A stretch of 6,305 bases of DNA from Desulfobacteraceae bacterium (GTDB lineage Bacteria; Desulfobacterota; Desulfobacteria; Desulfobacterales; Desulfosalsimonadaceae): NCBI GenBank assembly GCA_027353395.1, contig DAIEHU010000165.1, forward strand, positions 1 to 6,305. Direction: 5' to 3'. The position numbers and the translations under genes are program-made. Position 1 is the stretch's first letter; each line of letters starts with the position of its first letter. The notes beneath the pieces were generated by a model that had not been told where the DNA came from, did not search any database, and saw only the letters and a list, made by a program, of their open reading frames with translations. This document shows positions 1-6,242 of this stretch, piece after piece.

Positions 1-960
1 GATTATCCGATTTCGATTAGCGACAGCCGATGCGGCTTTCTGAATCAGGTCTGTTTCGGCGATCTCCGTGAACGGCTTTTCCCGACCGGTTCGCCCCAGA
101 TTTTTACGGATGCGTCGTTTGCTATTGACGAATTCATATCCGAACCGGCCCCGATCGCACAGAAAATAGCCGTTTATGTCATGGTGATAACGGTTGCGTA
201 CCCGCCGAAGCTTGCCGTATCGTTCGCCCGGAATGGTGTTGCACCCAACGCCGCAGTGCACACAAATCGATGGCGAGGTTTGCAAATCCCATTTTCGGGT
301 ATTATGCGCCTTCTGGGTTTTATCGGTAAAGACGCCAGTGGGGCATATCTCCACCAGGTTGCCCGAAAATCCATTTTCCAGAGGGCCTTCCGGGTGACGG
401 CCAAAATACACATGGTCATGGCAGGAAAACACATTTAAATCCCGGCCGCCGGCAAAATTCCGATAGAACCGGATGCATCGGTAACATTGAATGCAGCGGT
501 TCATTTCATGATTGATGAGCGGGCCCAAGTCCTGGTTATGGTGGGTTCGCTTCCGGAACCGGTACTCGCGGTAATTATGCCCGGTCATCACTGCCATATC
601 CTGAAGGTGACATTCCCCGCCTTCGTCGCAGACCGGACAGTCGTGTGGATGGTTCACCATGAGGAATTCAATGATGGCGGCCCTGAATTCCAGCACCTCG
701 GGATCGGCAATGGAAATGCGCAATCCCTCGGTGACCGGCGTCATGCAGGACATGACGATTTCACCGCGAACGTCTTTTCCGTCCTTAAACCGCTTGACGG
801 CGCACTGACGGCAGGCGCCCACGGATCCGAATGCCGGATGCCAGCAGAAATACGGCACATCAAACCCCAGTGACAGGCAGGCATGGAGGAGATTTTGCCC
901 TTTTCTCGTCCGGTACGGGAAGTCTTCGATGAATATCGTTACCATGTTCTCGGCTTCCAT
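1..960 (-). CDS. nuoG: NADH-quinone oxidoreductase subunit G, N-terminal part (runs off the left edge)
   Basis: This is the large Fe-S subunit of the peripheral arm of Complex I, carrying electrons from NuoF/NuoE toward NuoI and NuoB. The frame stays open to position 1, so the C-terminal molybdopterin-oxidoreductase-like part lies outside the window. Numbering from the ATG at 945, the sequence shows the N1b [2Fe-2S] ligands C34, C45, C48 and C67, then H99-C103-C106-C112 for N5, then C151, C154, C157 and C201 for N4. It also has C228-x2-C231-x3-C235-x27-C263 for the extra cluster N7. These positions coincide with those I recall for the E. coli protein, which favours ATG 945. ATG 960 has an AGGGAAG about 8 nt upstream and was taken as the outer boundary. 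GTG 990, overlapping the nuoF end, is a third, weaker option. The gene lies 20 or 35 nt after nuoF. Identity is very secure and the start is uncertain. Confidence 0.96.
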   Translation of the reverse strand, partial: MEAENMVTIFIEDFPYRTRKGQNLLHACLSLGFDVPYFCWHPAFGSVGACRQCAVKRFKDGKDVRGEIVMSCMTPVTEGLRISIADPEVLEFRAAIIEFLMVNHPHDCPVCDEGGECHLQDMAVMTGHNYREYRFRKRTHHNQDLGPLINHEMNRCIQCYRCIRFYRNFAGGRDLNVFSCHDHVYFGRHPEGPLENGFSGNLVEICPTGVFTDKTQKAHNTRKWDLQTSPSICVHCGVGCNTIPGERYGKLRRVRNRYHHDINGYFLCDRGRFGYEFVNSKRRIRKNLGRTGREKPFTEIAETDLIQKAASAVANRNRII

Positions 961-980
961 GCCTTTTTCTTCCCTGTCTT

Positions 981-2258
981 TTATTTCCACGGACACCGCC
1001 TTTCTTTAATATGACGGTGGAAATCATCCTCAAAGTACTTGAGCGCGCTTTGCAACGGCTCCATGGCCCCGGGCGCCAATGCGCAAAACGTGTGTCCCGG
1101 AGAGAGCAGCCGGGTTAGCAGCTCGAGGCGCTCAATATCTTCGGGCAATCCATGTCCTTCTTCAATGGCGGCCAATAGTTTGGCTGCCCAGGGCAGGCCT
1201 TCCCGGCAGGGCGTACACCATCCGCAGGATTCCTGGGCAAAGAAACGCATTATATTAAGTACAAGGCCCACGATGCAGGTCCGGTCGTCGATCGCCACCA
1301 TGGTTCCGGTGCCCAGCCGGCTGTCGGCCGCCTGCATGGAATTGAAATCCATTTTAACATCCAGATGGTCGGCGGTCAGCAAATCGGTGGATGCGCCGCC
1401 GGGCAGCACCGCGCGAAGCTGAAGACCTTCTTTCATGCCGCCCGCGTGTTCCTCAATAATCTCCCGGATGGTCGTTCCCAGGGGCAATTCCCAAGCCCCC
1501 GGACGCTGGACTTTGCCGCTCACGCCGTATATTTTCGTCCCGCCGTCGGGTACCCGGCTTAACGCCCGGAACCAGGCCGCCCCGTTGGCAATAATATGCG
1601 GGATGTTGCAAATGGTTTCCACGTTATTGGTCACCGTGGGTTTTCCCCACAGACCAACCACCGGCGGAAAGGGCGGCTTGTTTCGCGGAACCGCCCGCTT
1701 TCCCTCCAAAGCGTTTAATAAGGCGGTTTCCTCTCCGCAGATATATCTTCCGGCGCTCTCGTGTAAATGAAGTGAAAGATTAACGCCTGAGCCGAAGATG
1801 TTTTTGCCGAGATACCCTTTTTCGTATGCCTCGGCAATGGCCGTTAAAATGCGCCGGGCTGCCAGAGTATACGTCTTGCGGAGAAAAATATAAGCGATTT
1901 CCGACTCAATGGCAAAGGCGCTGATCATCACCCCTTCGATGAGCTGATGGGGGTCGCCTTCCAGCAAAAGCCGGTCTTTAAAAGCGCCCGGTTCCATTTC
2001 ATCGGCATTGACCACCAAGTACTTGGGTTGGGGAGCGTCGGCCCCCATAGGAACGAAACTCCATTTCTGGGCGGTAGGGAACCCGGCGCCACCCCGCCCC
2101 CGGAGATTCGACGCTTTGACCATTTCGGTGATTTCTTTCGGACTCATGGACGTCAGTGCCTTACGCGCAGCCTGGTATCCCCCGCTTTTTTCGTATTCCG
2201 CCAGACTTAAAGGCGGTTTACCGGGCACTATGTTATGGGTTAAAGGCCGTTCCAACAA
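981..2258 (-). CDS. nuoF: NADH-quinone oxidoreductase subunit F (NADH- and FMN-binding)
   Basis: This cytoplasmic subunit of Complex I oxidises NADH, passes a hydride to FMN, and hands electrons to cluster N3. With a TTG start at 2258 it is 425 residues, close to the roughly 445 of E. coli. Visible motifs are the glycine-rich GRGGAGF at 54-60, NADEMEPG at 84-91 in the NADH/FMN site, GRYICGEETALLN at 170-182, and the [4Fe-4S] N3 ligands C345, C348 and C351 (ESCGWCTPC) plus C392. The frame can be extended to an ATG at 2348. That would overlap nuoE by 80 nt and add 30 residues with no family resemblance, whereas similarity to the family begins around RPLTHN just inside the TTG. An AAGGAG lies 5 nt before TTG 2258 and 8 nt before TTG 2255, and either could initiate. 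It is co-transcribed with nuoE and nuoG. No key residue is missing. Confidence 0.96.
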   Translation of the reverse strand: MLERPLTHNIVPGKPPLSLAEYEKSGGYQAARKALTSMSPKEITEMVKASNLRGRGGAGFPTAQKWSFVPMGADAPQPKYLVVNADEMEPGAFKDRLLLEGDPHQLIEGVMISAFAIESEIAYIFLRKTYTLAARRILTAIAEAYEKGYLGKNIFGSGVNLSLHLHESAGRYICGEETALLNALEGKRAVPRNKPPFPPVVGLWGKPTVTNNVETICNIPHIIANGAAWFRALSRVPDGGTKIYGVSGKVQRPGAWELPLGTTIREIIEEHAGGMKEGLQLRAVLPGGASTDLLTADHLDVKMDFNSMQAADSRLGTGTMVAIDDRTCIVGLVLNIMRFFAQESCGWCTPCREGLPWAAKLLAAIEEGHGLPEDIERLELLTRLLSPGHTFCALAPGAMEPLQSALKYFEDDFHRHIKERRCPWK

Positions 2259-2263
2259 TCCAT

Positions 2264-2269
2264 CTCCTT
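2264..2269 (-). promoter_or_regulatory. Ribosome binding site deciding the nuoF start
   Basis: The minus strand reads AAGGAG here, and its first base is the last base of the nuoE TGA stop codon. It stands 5 nt from TTG 2258 and 8 nt from TTG 2255. The nearby ATG at 2263 is in another frame and reaches a stop after seven codons. This arrangement supports a TTG start for nuoF and termination-reinitiation coupling with nuoE. Confidence 0.65.
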
Positions 2270-2745
2270 CACGGATACAATGAGAGGAGTTGATCGATTC
2301 GGTCCGGGCTCGTTTCCGGGTCCAGCTCCACATGGAGGTCGTCATCAATCATCATAACAGGGGCCTTGTCACACGCCCCCAGACAAACATGAGGCAACAG
2401 CGTAAACCGGCCGTCAGGGGTCGTTTCTCCAAAACCGATACCGAGATGGCTTTTCAGATAATCCAGAATCGTATCACCCCCCATGACCCAGCAGCTAACG
2501 CTGTCGCAAACCAAAATCACGTGCCGCCCCACGGGCTTTCGAAAAATCAGGTTGTAAAACGTCGCCACGGAATCCAGTTCCGCGGGGGTCATTCTAAGGA
2601 ATTCGGCAGCTTGGCCTAATGTTTCATCCGAAATCCATCCCCGATGGCGCTGCAAAATAACCAGCGCGTCGATACCTGCCGCCTGCCGGGTCGGGTAATT
2701 GGGCAGCAATGCTTCGATTTCCTTTTTTTCCTCAAACGTCAGCAT
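2269..2745 (-). CDS. nuoE: NADH-quinone oxidoreductase subunit E (2Fe-2S, thioredoxin-like)
   Basis: This is the small partner of NuoF in the NADH dehydrogenase module of Complex I. It carries the off-pathway [2Fe-2S] cluster N1a. The 158-residue protein is about the usual length (E. coli about 166). It has an N-terminal helical part (1-70, including GIDALVILQRHRGWI and VATFYNLIF) and a thioredoxin-like part with the N1a ligands C80-x4-C85 and C121-x3-C125 (CLGACDKAP). The ATG at 2745 is preceded by AGGGA about 5-6 nt upstream. Upstream, the 122-bp gap from nuoCD is unusually long for this operon and is filled by a palindromic element. Downstream, its stop codon touches the nuoF ribosome binding site. 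All ligands are present and I see no damage. Confidence 0.96.
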   Translation of the reverse strand: MLTFEEKKEIEALLPNYPTRQAAGIDALVILQRHRGWISDETLGQAAEFLRMTPAELDSVATFYNLIFRKPVGRHVILVCDSVSCWVMGGDTILDYLKSHLGIGFGETTPDGRFTLLPHVCLGACDKAPVMMIDDDLHVELDPETSPDRIDQLLSLYP

Positions 2746-2760
2746 GGTTTTCCCTGTTTA

Positions 2761-2863
2761 TAGATTTTCAGATATTAAATTTCGCAAGGCCCGAGGGAGG
2801 AGATAATACACAATCGCATATCTCCGACCGATAACGCAGTGTAATTTAATATCTGGAAGTCTA
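2761..2863. repeat. 103-bp concentric palindromic element with TA ends (MITE-like)
   Basis: The outer arms, 2761-2781 and 2843-2863, are inverted repeats matching at 19 of 21 positions. Both begin TAGA and share CAGATATTAAATT. An inner inverted repeat, GGAGATA at 2799-2805 and TATCTCC at 2819-2825, has exactly the same centre (2812), with 13 nt between its arms and 17 unpaired nt on each side between the inner and outer stems. The ends read TA on both sides, as expected for a TA target duplication of the IS630/mariner type. Removing the element would shrink the nuoCD-nuoE gap from 122 to about 20 bp, similar to other gaps in the operon. The two arm mismatches become G-U pairs in plus-strand RNA but A-C mismatches in the operon transcript. 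It could be a non-autonomous mobile element or a structured RNA element. The symmetry is seen directly and the mobile nature is inferred. Confidence 0.6.
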
Positions 2864-2867
2864 TGGT

Positions 2868-4616
2868 TCACCGGTCCACGTCCGCCAGCACATAATCGAT
2901 GCTGCCAAGAATCGCCAGCAGATCGGGCACCATCAGCCCGCGGGTGATGGCGGGGAGCATCTGCAAATGCGGAAAGGACGGTGTCCGGATCCTCACCCGG
3001 TAGGCGTGAATGTCACCGTCGCTGATCAAATAATAACTATTGATCCCTTTTCCCGCTTCAATGGCGATGCAGGCCTCTCCAGCCGGAATCACCGGACCCC
3101 AGCTCACCCCTAAAAAATGGGTGATGAGGGTCTCGATATCATGCATTGTCTTTTCTTTTTGGGGTGGCGTTGTCAGCGGATGGTTTGCCTTGTAAGAGCC
3201 TTCCGGCATGTTGTCGACACATTGTTTGATGATGCGAAGGCTCTGACGGATTTCCGCCAGACGGACCACGGCCCGCTCATAACAGTCGCCGTTGACACCC
3301 GTGGGGATATCAAATTCGAACTGGTCATAGCCGCTGTATGGCCGCTTCTTTCTCAAATCCCATTCCAGGCCGCACGCCCGAAGCCCCGGGCCCGTCACGC
3401 CCCATTCCAGCGCATCGTCAAGGGTATAGCGGCCGATCCCCTGGGTGCGGGCCTTGAAGATCGCATTTTTCATGACCAGAGTGTCATATTCTTTCAATCT
3501 GGGCGGCAGATAGGCAAGAAATTTGCGGATCAGGCCGTCCCATCCATCCGGGAGATCGGCGGCAACACCGCCGATGCGGAACCAGCTGGGGTGCATGCGG
3601 CCGCCCGTAATGGCCGTGATAATGTCAAAAAGATGTTCGCGGTCGTTAAACGTGAAAAAAACCGGCGACATGGCGCCGATGTCCGTGGCAAAGGTTCCGA
3701 ACCAAACCAGGTGGCCGGCGACGCGGAAAAGCTCCGCCAGCATGATTCGAATCACGTTGACCCGGTCCGGCACGGTGATACCGGCAAGTTTTTCCACGGA
3801 CAGGACATAGGCCAGGTTGTTCATGACGCCGCCCAGGTAATCGATACGATCTGTATAAGGGATATAGGTGTGCCAGGTCTGGCGTTCCCCCATTTTCTCC
3901 GCTCCCCGGTGATGAAACCCGATCTCCGGCACTGCGTCGATAATTTCTTCACCGTCAAGCTGAAGCGCGATACGGAAAATGCCATGGGTTCCAGGGTGCT
4001 GGGGGCCGATATTCAGAAACATCAGGTCCGTGCCGTCTTTCCGGCTGCTTAATCCCCATTCCTCCGGCTGGAAACGAAGCGCTTCTTCCTCGCGAAGCTG
4101 TTTATCCAGCGGAAACTGAAAAGGCCCCTTTTCAGTAGCCCGGGCCGGGTATTCTTTTCGCAGGGGGTGGCCTTCCCATGTGGACGGCAGCAATATGCGC
4201 CGGAGACACGGATGCCCTGAAAAAATAATGGAAAACATGTCCCATGCTTCACGTTCATACCAGTTAGCTGCCGGCCAGATATCCGTTATGGAATCCAGGG
4301 ACGGCGCATCGCCAGTGAGCGGAACTTTGATGCGGATATCCGCGTTCCGCTCAAAAGACATCAGGTGATACACGACGGTAAAATCGCCTTGGGGCCGATC
4401 TCCCCGATGCGCCCGCCGACGTTCGTCAATGGCGGTAAGATCATAGAGCATTTGATAGGGCCGCGCTACCTGATCTTTCAGATAACTCAGTATTTCCCGA
4501 GTATTTTCCCCGGAACACCAAATGGTCGGAATCCCGTCCACCGTCGGCTGAACCATCAATATACCGCTGCCAAACCGGTTCCGGAGTTCATCAATGATGT
4601 TTGGTTGAGGTTGCAT
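2868..4616 (-). CDS. nuoCD: NADH-quinone oxidoreductase fused subunits C and D
   Basis: This subunit of the connecting arm of Complex I combines the 30-kDa (NuoC) and 49-kDa (NuoD) subunits in one chain, as in E. coli (about 600 residues there, 582 here). The NuoC part is roughly residues 1-185, with the signature YEREAWDMFSI near 120-130 and GHPLRKEYP near 149-157. A short linker ending in EEWGL leads to NuoD from about 195. NuoD shows GPQHPGTHG near 204-212, HHRGAEKMGERQ and YTDRIDYLGG near 235-263, and the C-terminal LGSIDYVLADVDR. NuoD, with NuoB, frames the ubiquinone/menaquinone site near cluster N2. The start was set at ATG 4616. The preceding TTG 4619 is in frame but adds nothing conserved. 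Only a weak GGTGA lies about 12 nt upstream, so translation may depend on nuoB 28 nt before. The stop lies 4 nt before the palindromic element. Confidence 0.97.
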   Translation of the reverse strand: MQPQPNIIDELRNRFGSGILMVQPTVDGIPTIWCSGENTREILSYLKDQVARPYQMLYDLTAIDERRRAHRGDRPQGDFTVVYHLMSFERNADIRIKVPLTGDAPSLDSITDIWPAANWYEREAWDMFSIIFSGHPCLRRILLPSTWEGHPLRKEYPARATEKGPFQFPLDKQLREEEALRFQPEEWGLSSRKDGTDLMFLNIGPQHPGTHGIFRIALQLDGEEIIDAVPEIGFHHRGAEKMGERQTWHTYIPYTDRIDYLGGVMNNLAYVLSVEKLAGITVPDRVNVIRIMLAELFRVAGHLVWFGTFATDIGAMSPVFFTFNDREHLFDIITAITGGRMHPSWFRIGGVAADLPDGWDGLIRKFLAYLPPRLKEYDTLVMKNAIFKARTQGIGRYTLDDALEWGVTGPGLRACGLEWDLRKKRPYSGYDQFEFDIPTGVNGDCYERAVVRLAEIRQSLRIIKQCVDNMPEGSYKANHPLTTPPQKEKTMHDIETLITHFLGVSWGPVIPAGEACIAIEAGKGINSYYLISDGDIHAYRVRIRTPSFPHLQMLPAITRGLMVPDLLAILGSIDYVLADVDR

Positions 4617-4644
4617 CAAAATATATTTTCACCATATAAAAAAC

Positions 4645-5274
4645 TTATACACTGCCCGGCGAACGAAGCACCGTGGCCTTTTGCCGCTCCGATCGCTTTT
4701 TGTCCCGCTGAGAACACAGAGGCGCATGTTGTACGCCTTGGGGGCCGACGACCCAGCTTAAAGGACGTTTTTCGCTGCCAATCTTCTCCTGGAGCAGCAT
4801 CAGTCCCTGCATGAACGCCGCCGGATGTGGCGGACATCCTGGAACATAGACATCCACTGGCAGAAACTTGTCCACGCCCTGGATCACGCTGTAAATGTCA
4901 TACATGCCGCCGGAATTGGCGCAGGAGCCCATGGAAATAACCCACCGCGGCTCCATCATCTGCTCATAAAGCCGCTGGATGATGGGCGCCATCTTGATAA
5001 ACGGCGTACCGGCGATAATCATCAGATCCGCTTCCCGGGGAGTGCCCCGCATAACTTCGGCCCCGAACCGCGCAATATCGTATCGGCTTGTAATGCTGGT
5101 GGCCAGCTCCACAAAACAGCAGGAAAGACCGAACCCAAAGGGCCAGATGGAGTTTTTGCGGCCCCAGGCGACCAATTCCTGCAATTTGGCAAAAATAATG
5201 TTGCGGCCGACCGCCTCCTCAATAAAATCCGCCCGGCTTTTTTGGGCAGTTGCAGGCGTTAAATTCCAGCGCAT
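4645..5274 (-). CDS. nuoB: NADH-quinone oxidoreductase subunit B (cluster N2)
   Basis: This subunit binds [4Fe-4S] cluster N2, the last cluster of Complex I, which reduces the quinone. The 209-residue protein has the tandem cysteines C52-C53 in FGLSCCFVEL, C118 in SMGSCANSGGMYDIYSV, and C147 in VPGCPPHP, the complete N2 ligand set. The segment VAWGRKNSIWPFGFG just before the cysteine pair and ARFGAEVMRGTPREADLMIIAG are typical of the family. The C-terminus has a basic tail (DKKRSERQK near 191-199), also seen in the E. coli protein. The ATG start at 5274 is supported by AAGGAG at 5285-5290 with a 10-nt spacer. It follows the CBS gene by 30 nt and precedes nuoCD by 28 nt, whereas in standard nuo operons it directly follows nuoA. 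Confidence 0.97.
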   Translation of the reverse strand: MRWNLTPATAQKSRADFIEEAVGRNIIFAKLQELVAWGRKNSIWPFGFGLSCCFVELATSITSRYDIARFGAEVMRGTPREADLMIIAGTPFIKMAPIIQRLYEQMMEPRWVISMGSCANSGGMYDIYSVIQGVDKFLPVDVYVPGCPPHPAAFMQGLMLLQEKIGSEKRPLSWVVGPQGVQHAPLCSQRDKKRSERQKATVLRSPGSV

Positions 5275-5304
5275 GTTGGGGTTGCTCCTTTTCTTAAAAA
5301 ACCA

Positions 5305-5739
5305 TCACCGCTTGCCTTTGATATAGTTTTCCAAGTGGGCAATAGTTTCTTCCTTGTGCTCAATAATCGCCTTGACAATATCGCCGATAGATATAATCCC
5401 CACAACACGGCCGTTTTCAACCACCGGAAGGTGCCGGACACGCTTGTCGCTCATCAGCTCCATGCACGTTTCGACATCCTGGTCCGGATCAATCCGGAGA
5501 ATATGGGAACTCATAATTTCGCTGACAGGAACATCTTTTGAAAATTTCCCCTTCAGCACAACCTTTCGGGCGTAATCCCTTTCCGAAATGATTCCCACCA
5601 CGGAACCGTCCTGCATCACCAGGAGTGCGCCCACATTTTTGTCCGCCAGCATCTGGAGCGTTTCGTACACAGTGGCATCGGGCGGGATGGAATACACCTC
5701 GGAACCTTTTTCCCGCAATATGTCTCTGATAATTTTCAT
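5305..5739 (-). CDS. Stand-alone CBS-pair (Bateman) domain protein embedded in the nuo operon
   Basis: This is a soluble 144-residue protein consisting almost entirely of two CBS domains, about residues 13-65 and 78-130. Each ends in the typical ligand-contact motif, GIISERD at 49-55 and GIISIGD at 114-120. The aspartates D55 and D120 sit where CBS proteins commonly contact the ribose of an adenine nucleotide. The N-terminus (MKIIRDILREKGSEVYSI) and C-terminal HLENYI resemble the small CBS proteins common in proteobacteria. No membrane segment, signal peptide or attached catalytic domain is visible. Its ATG overlaps the nuoA stop codon as ATGA, so it is probably translated by coupling to nuoA, and nuoB follows after 30 nt. 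CBS pairs generally bind AMP, ATP, NAD(H) or S-adenosylmethionine. A role in sensing energy charge or redox state for Complex I is inferred from position only. The exact ligand and partner are unknown. Confidence 0.9.
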   Translation of the reverse strand: MKIIRDILREKGSEVYSIPPDATVYETLQMLADKNVGALLVMQDGSVVGIISERDYARKVVLKGKFSKDVPVSEIMSSHILRIDPDQDVETCMELMSDKRVRHLPVVENGRVVGIISIGDIVKAIIEHKEETIAHLENYIKGKR

Positions 5740-6146
5740 GGCGTTTCTTCTTTTTTAAAATGATGTTTTGCCGTGCCCCAGTCAAGGGCGCCGATGCGCC
5801 ACAGGTAAAACAGCGCCAAGACGAGAATGCCGATAAAAACCAGAATTTCCATATAACCGCTCCATCCCAGCCGGCGTGCGGCATTCGCCCAGGCAAAAAT
5901 AAACACCCCCTCCAGGTCGAAGATGACAAAAAACATGGCCATTAAATAGAATTTCACGTCAAAACGGATCCGGGCAGACCCCGTCGGGGCGATACCCGAC
6001 TCGTAGGGCTCACCAGTTGTCCTTTCGCGGTGGCGCTGCCCTAGGACGGCTGACAACGAAACGATGACGGCCGCCAGGATAATTGCCAAGACGAGAAAAA
6101 CGGCCATGGGCCAAAGGGCGGGGGTTGATACAGTTTGGGAAGCCAA
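5736..6146 (-). CDS. nuoA: NADH-quinone oxidoreductase subunit A
   Basis: This small membrane subunit sits at the junction of the peripheral and membrane arms of Complex I, near the quinone channel. The 136-residue protein (E. coli 147) has three predicted transmembrane helices at about 12-34, 64-86 and 99-117. It carries the family loop YESGIAPTGSARIRFDVKFY (48-67) and the conserved acidic pair D77 and E79 in the second helix (MFFVIFDLEGVFIFAW). The start codon is TTG at 6146, with AGGAAG repeated just upstream. No in-frame ATG, GTG or other TTG lies between it and an upstream in-frame stop. The short variable N-terminus agrees with the family. The gene is first in the operon and its TGA overlaps the CBS start codon by 4 nt. 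The sequence ends in a lysine/glutamate-rich tail. Confidence 0.95.
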   Translation of the reverse strand: MASQTVSTPALWPMAVFLVLAIILAAVIVSLSAVLGQRHRERTTGEPYESGIAPTGSARIRFDVKFYLMAMFFVIFDLEGVFIFAWANAARRLGWSGYMEILVFIGILVLALFYLWRIGALDWGTAKHHFKKEETP

Positions 6147-6153
6147 AATAATT

Positions 6154-6163
6154 CTTCCTTCCT
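6154..6163 (-). promoter_or_regulatory. nuoA ribosome binding site supporting a TTG start
   Basis: The minus strand carries AGGAAGGAAG, two overlapping AGGAAG units. The second ends 7 nt before TTG 6146, an ideal spacing. The strength of this site explains initiation at a non-ATG codon. Confidence 0.6.
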
Positions 6164-6203
6164 CGGTGATTCATCCGGGCATAATTAGGTTGTCATCAAT
6201 GCC

Positions 6204-6230
6204 ATTAACTTAAGACCGGTCTATTGTCAA
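6204..6230 (-). promoter_or_regulatory. Candidate sigma-70 promoter of the nuo operon, with a dyad in the spacer
   Basis: The minus strand has a perfect -35 hexamer TTGACA (6230-6225) and, after a short 15-bp spacer, GTTAAT (6209-6204), matching the -10 consensus at four of six positions. The start would fall about 50 nt before nuoA. A perfect 10-bp palindrome, AGACCGGTCT at 6213-6222, occupies the spacer and could be an operator. The short spacer and imperfect -10 are typical of regulated promoters but also weaken the call. Confidence 0.4.
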
Positions 6231-6242
6231 ATGTTGTGTATG

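Noticed and set aside
487..873. A 128-codon plus-strand open frame antisense to nuoG
   Set aside because: The opposite strand encodes the N1b, N5 and N4 ligand regions of NuoG without interruption, so this frame is a shadow.
2761..2863. The palindromic element as an intrinsic terminator between nuoCD and nuoE
   Set aside because: The stem ends are AT-rich, no U-tract follows on the minus strand before nuoE, and terminating here would cut the NADH module off from the operon.
3117..4052. A 311-codon plus-strand open frame antisense to nuoCD
   Set aside because: It lies fully inside a well-conserved nuoCD on the opposite strand, its translation resembles no protein family I know, and it has no convincing ribosome binding site or context. 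It is a by-product of codon bias.
5489..5929. A 146-codon minus-strand frame spanning the nuoA-CBS junction
   Set aside because: It is an out-of-frame reading of two clearly coding genes and its translation is low-complexity and without family features.
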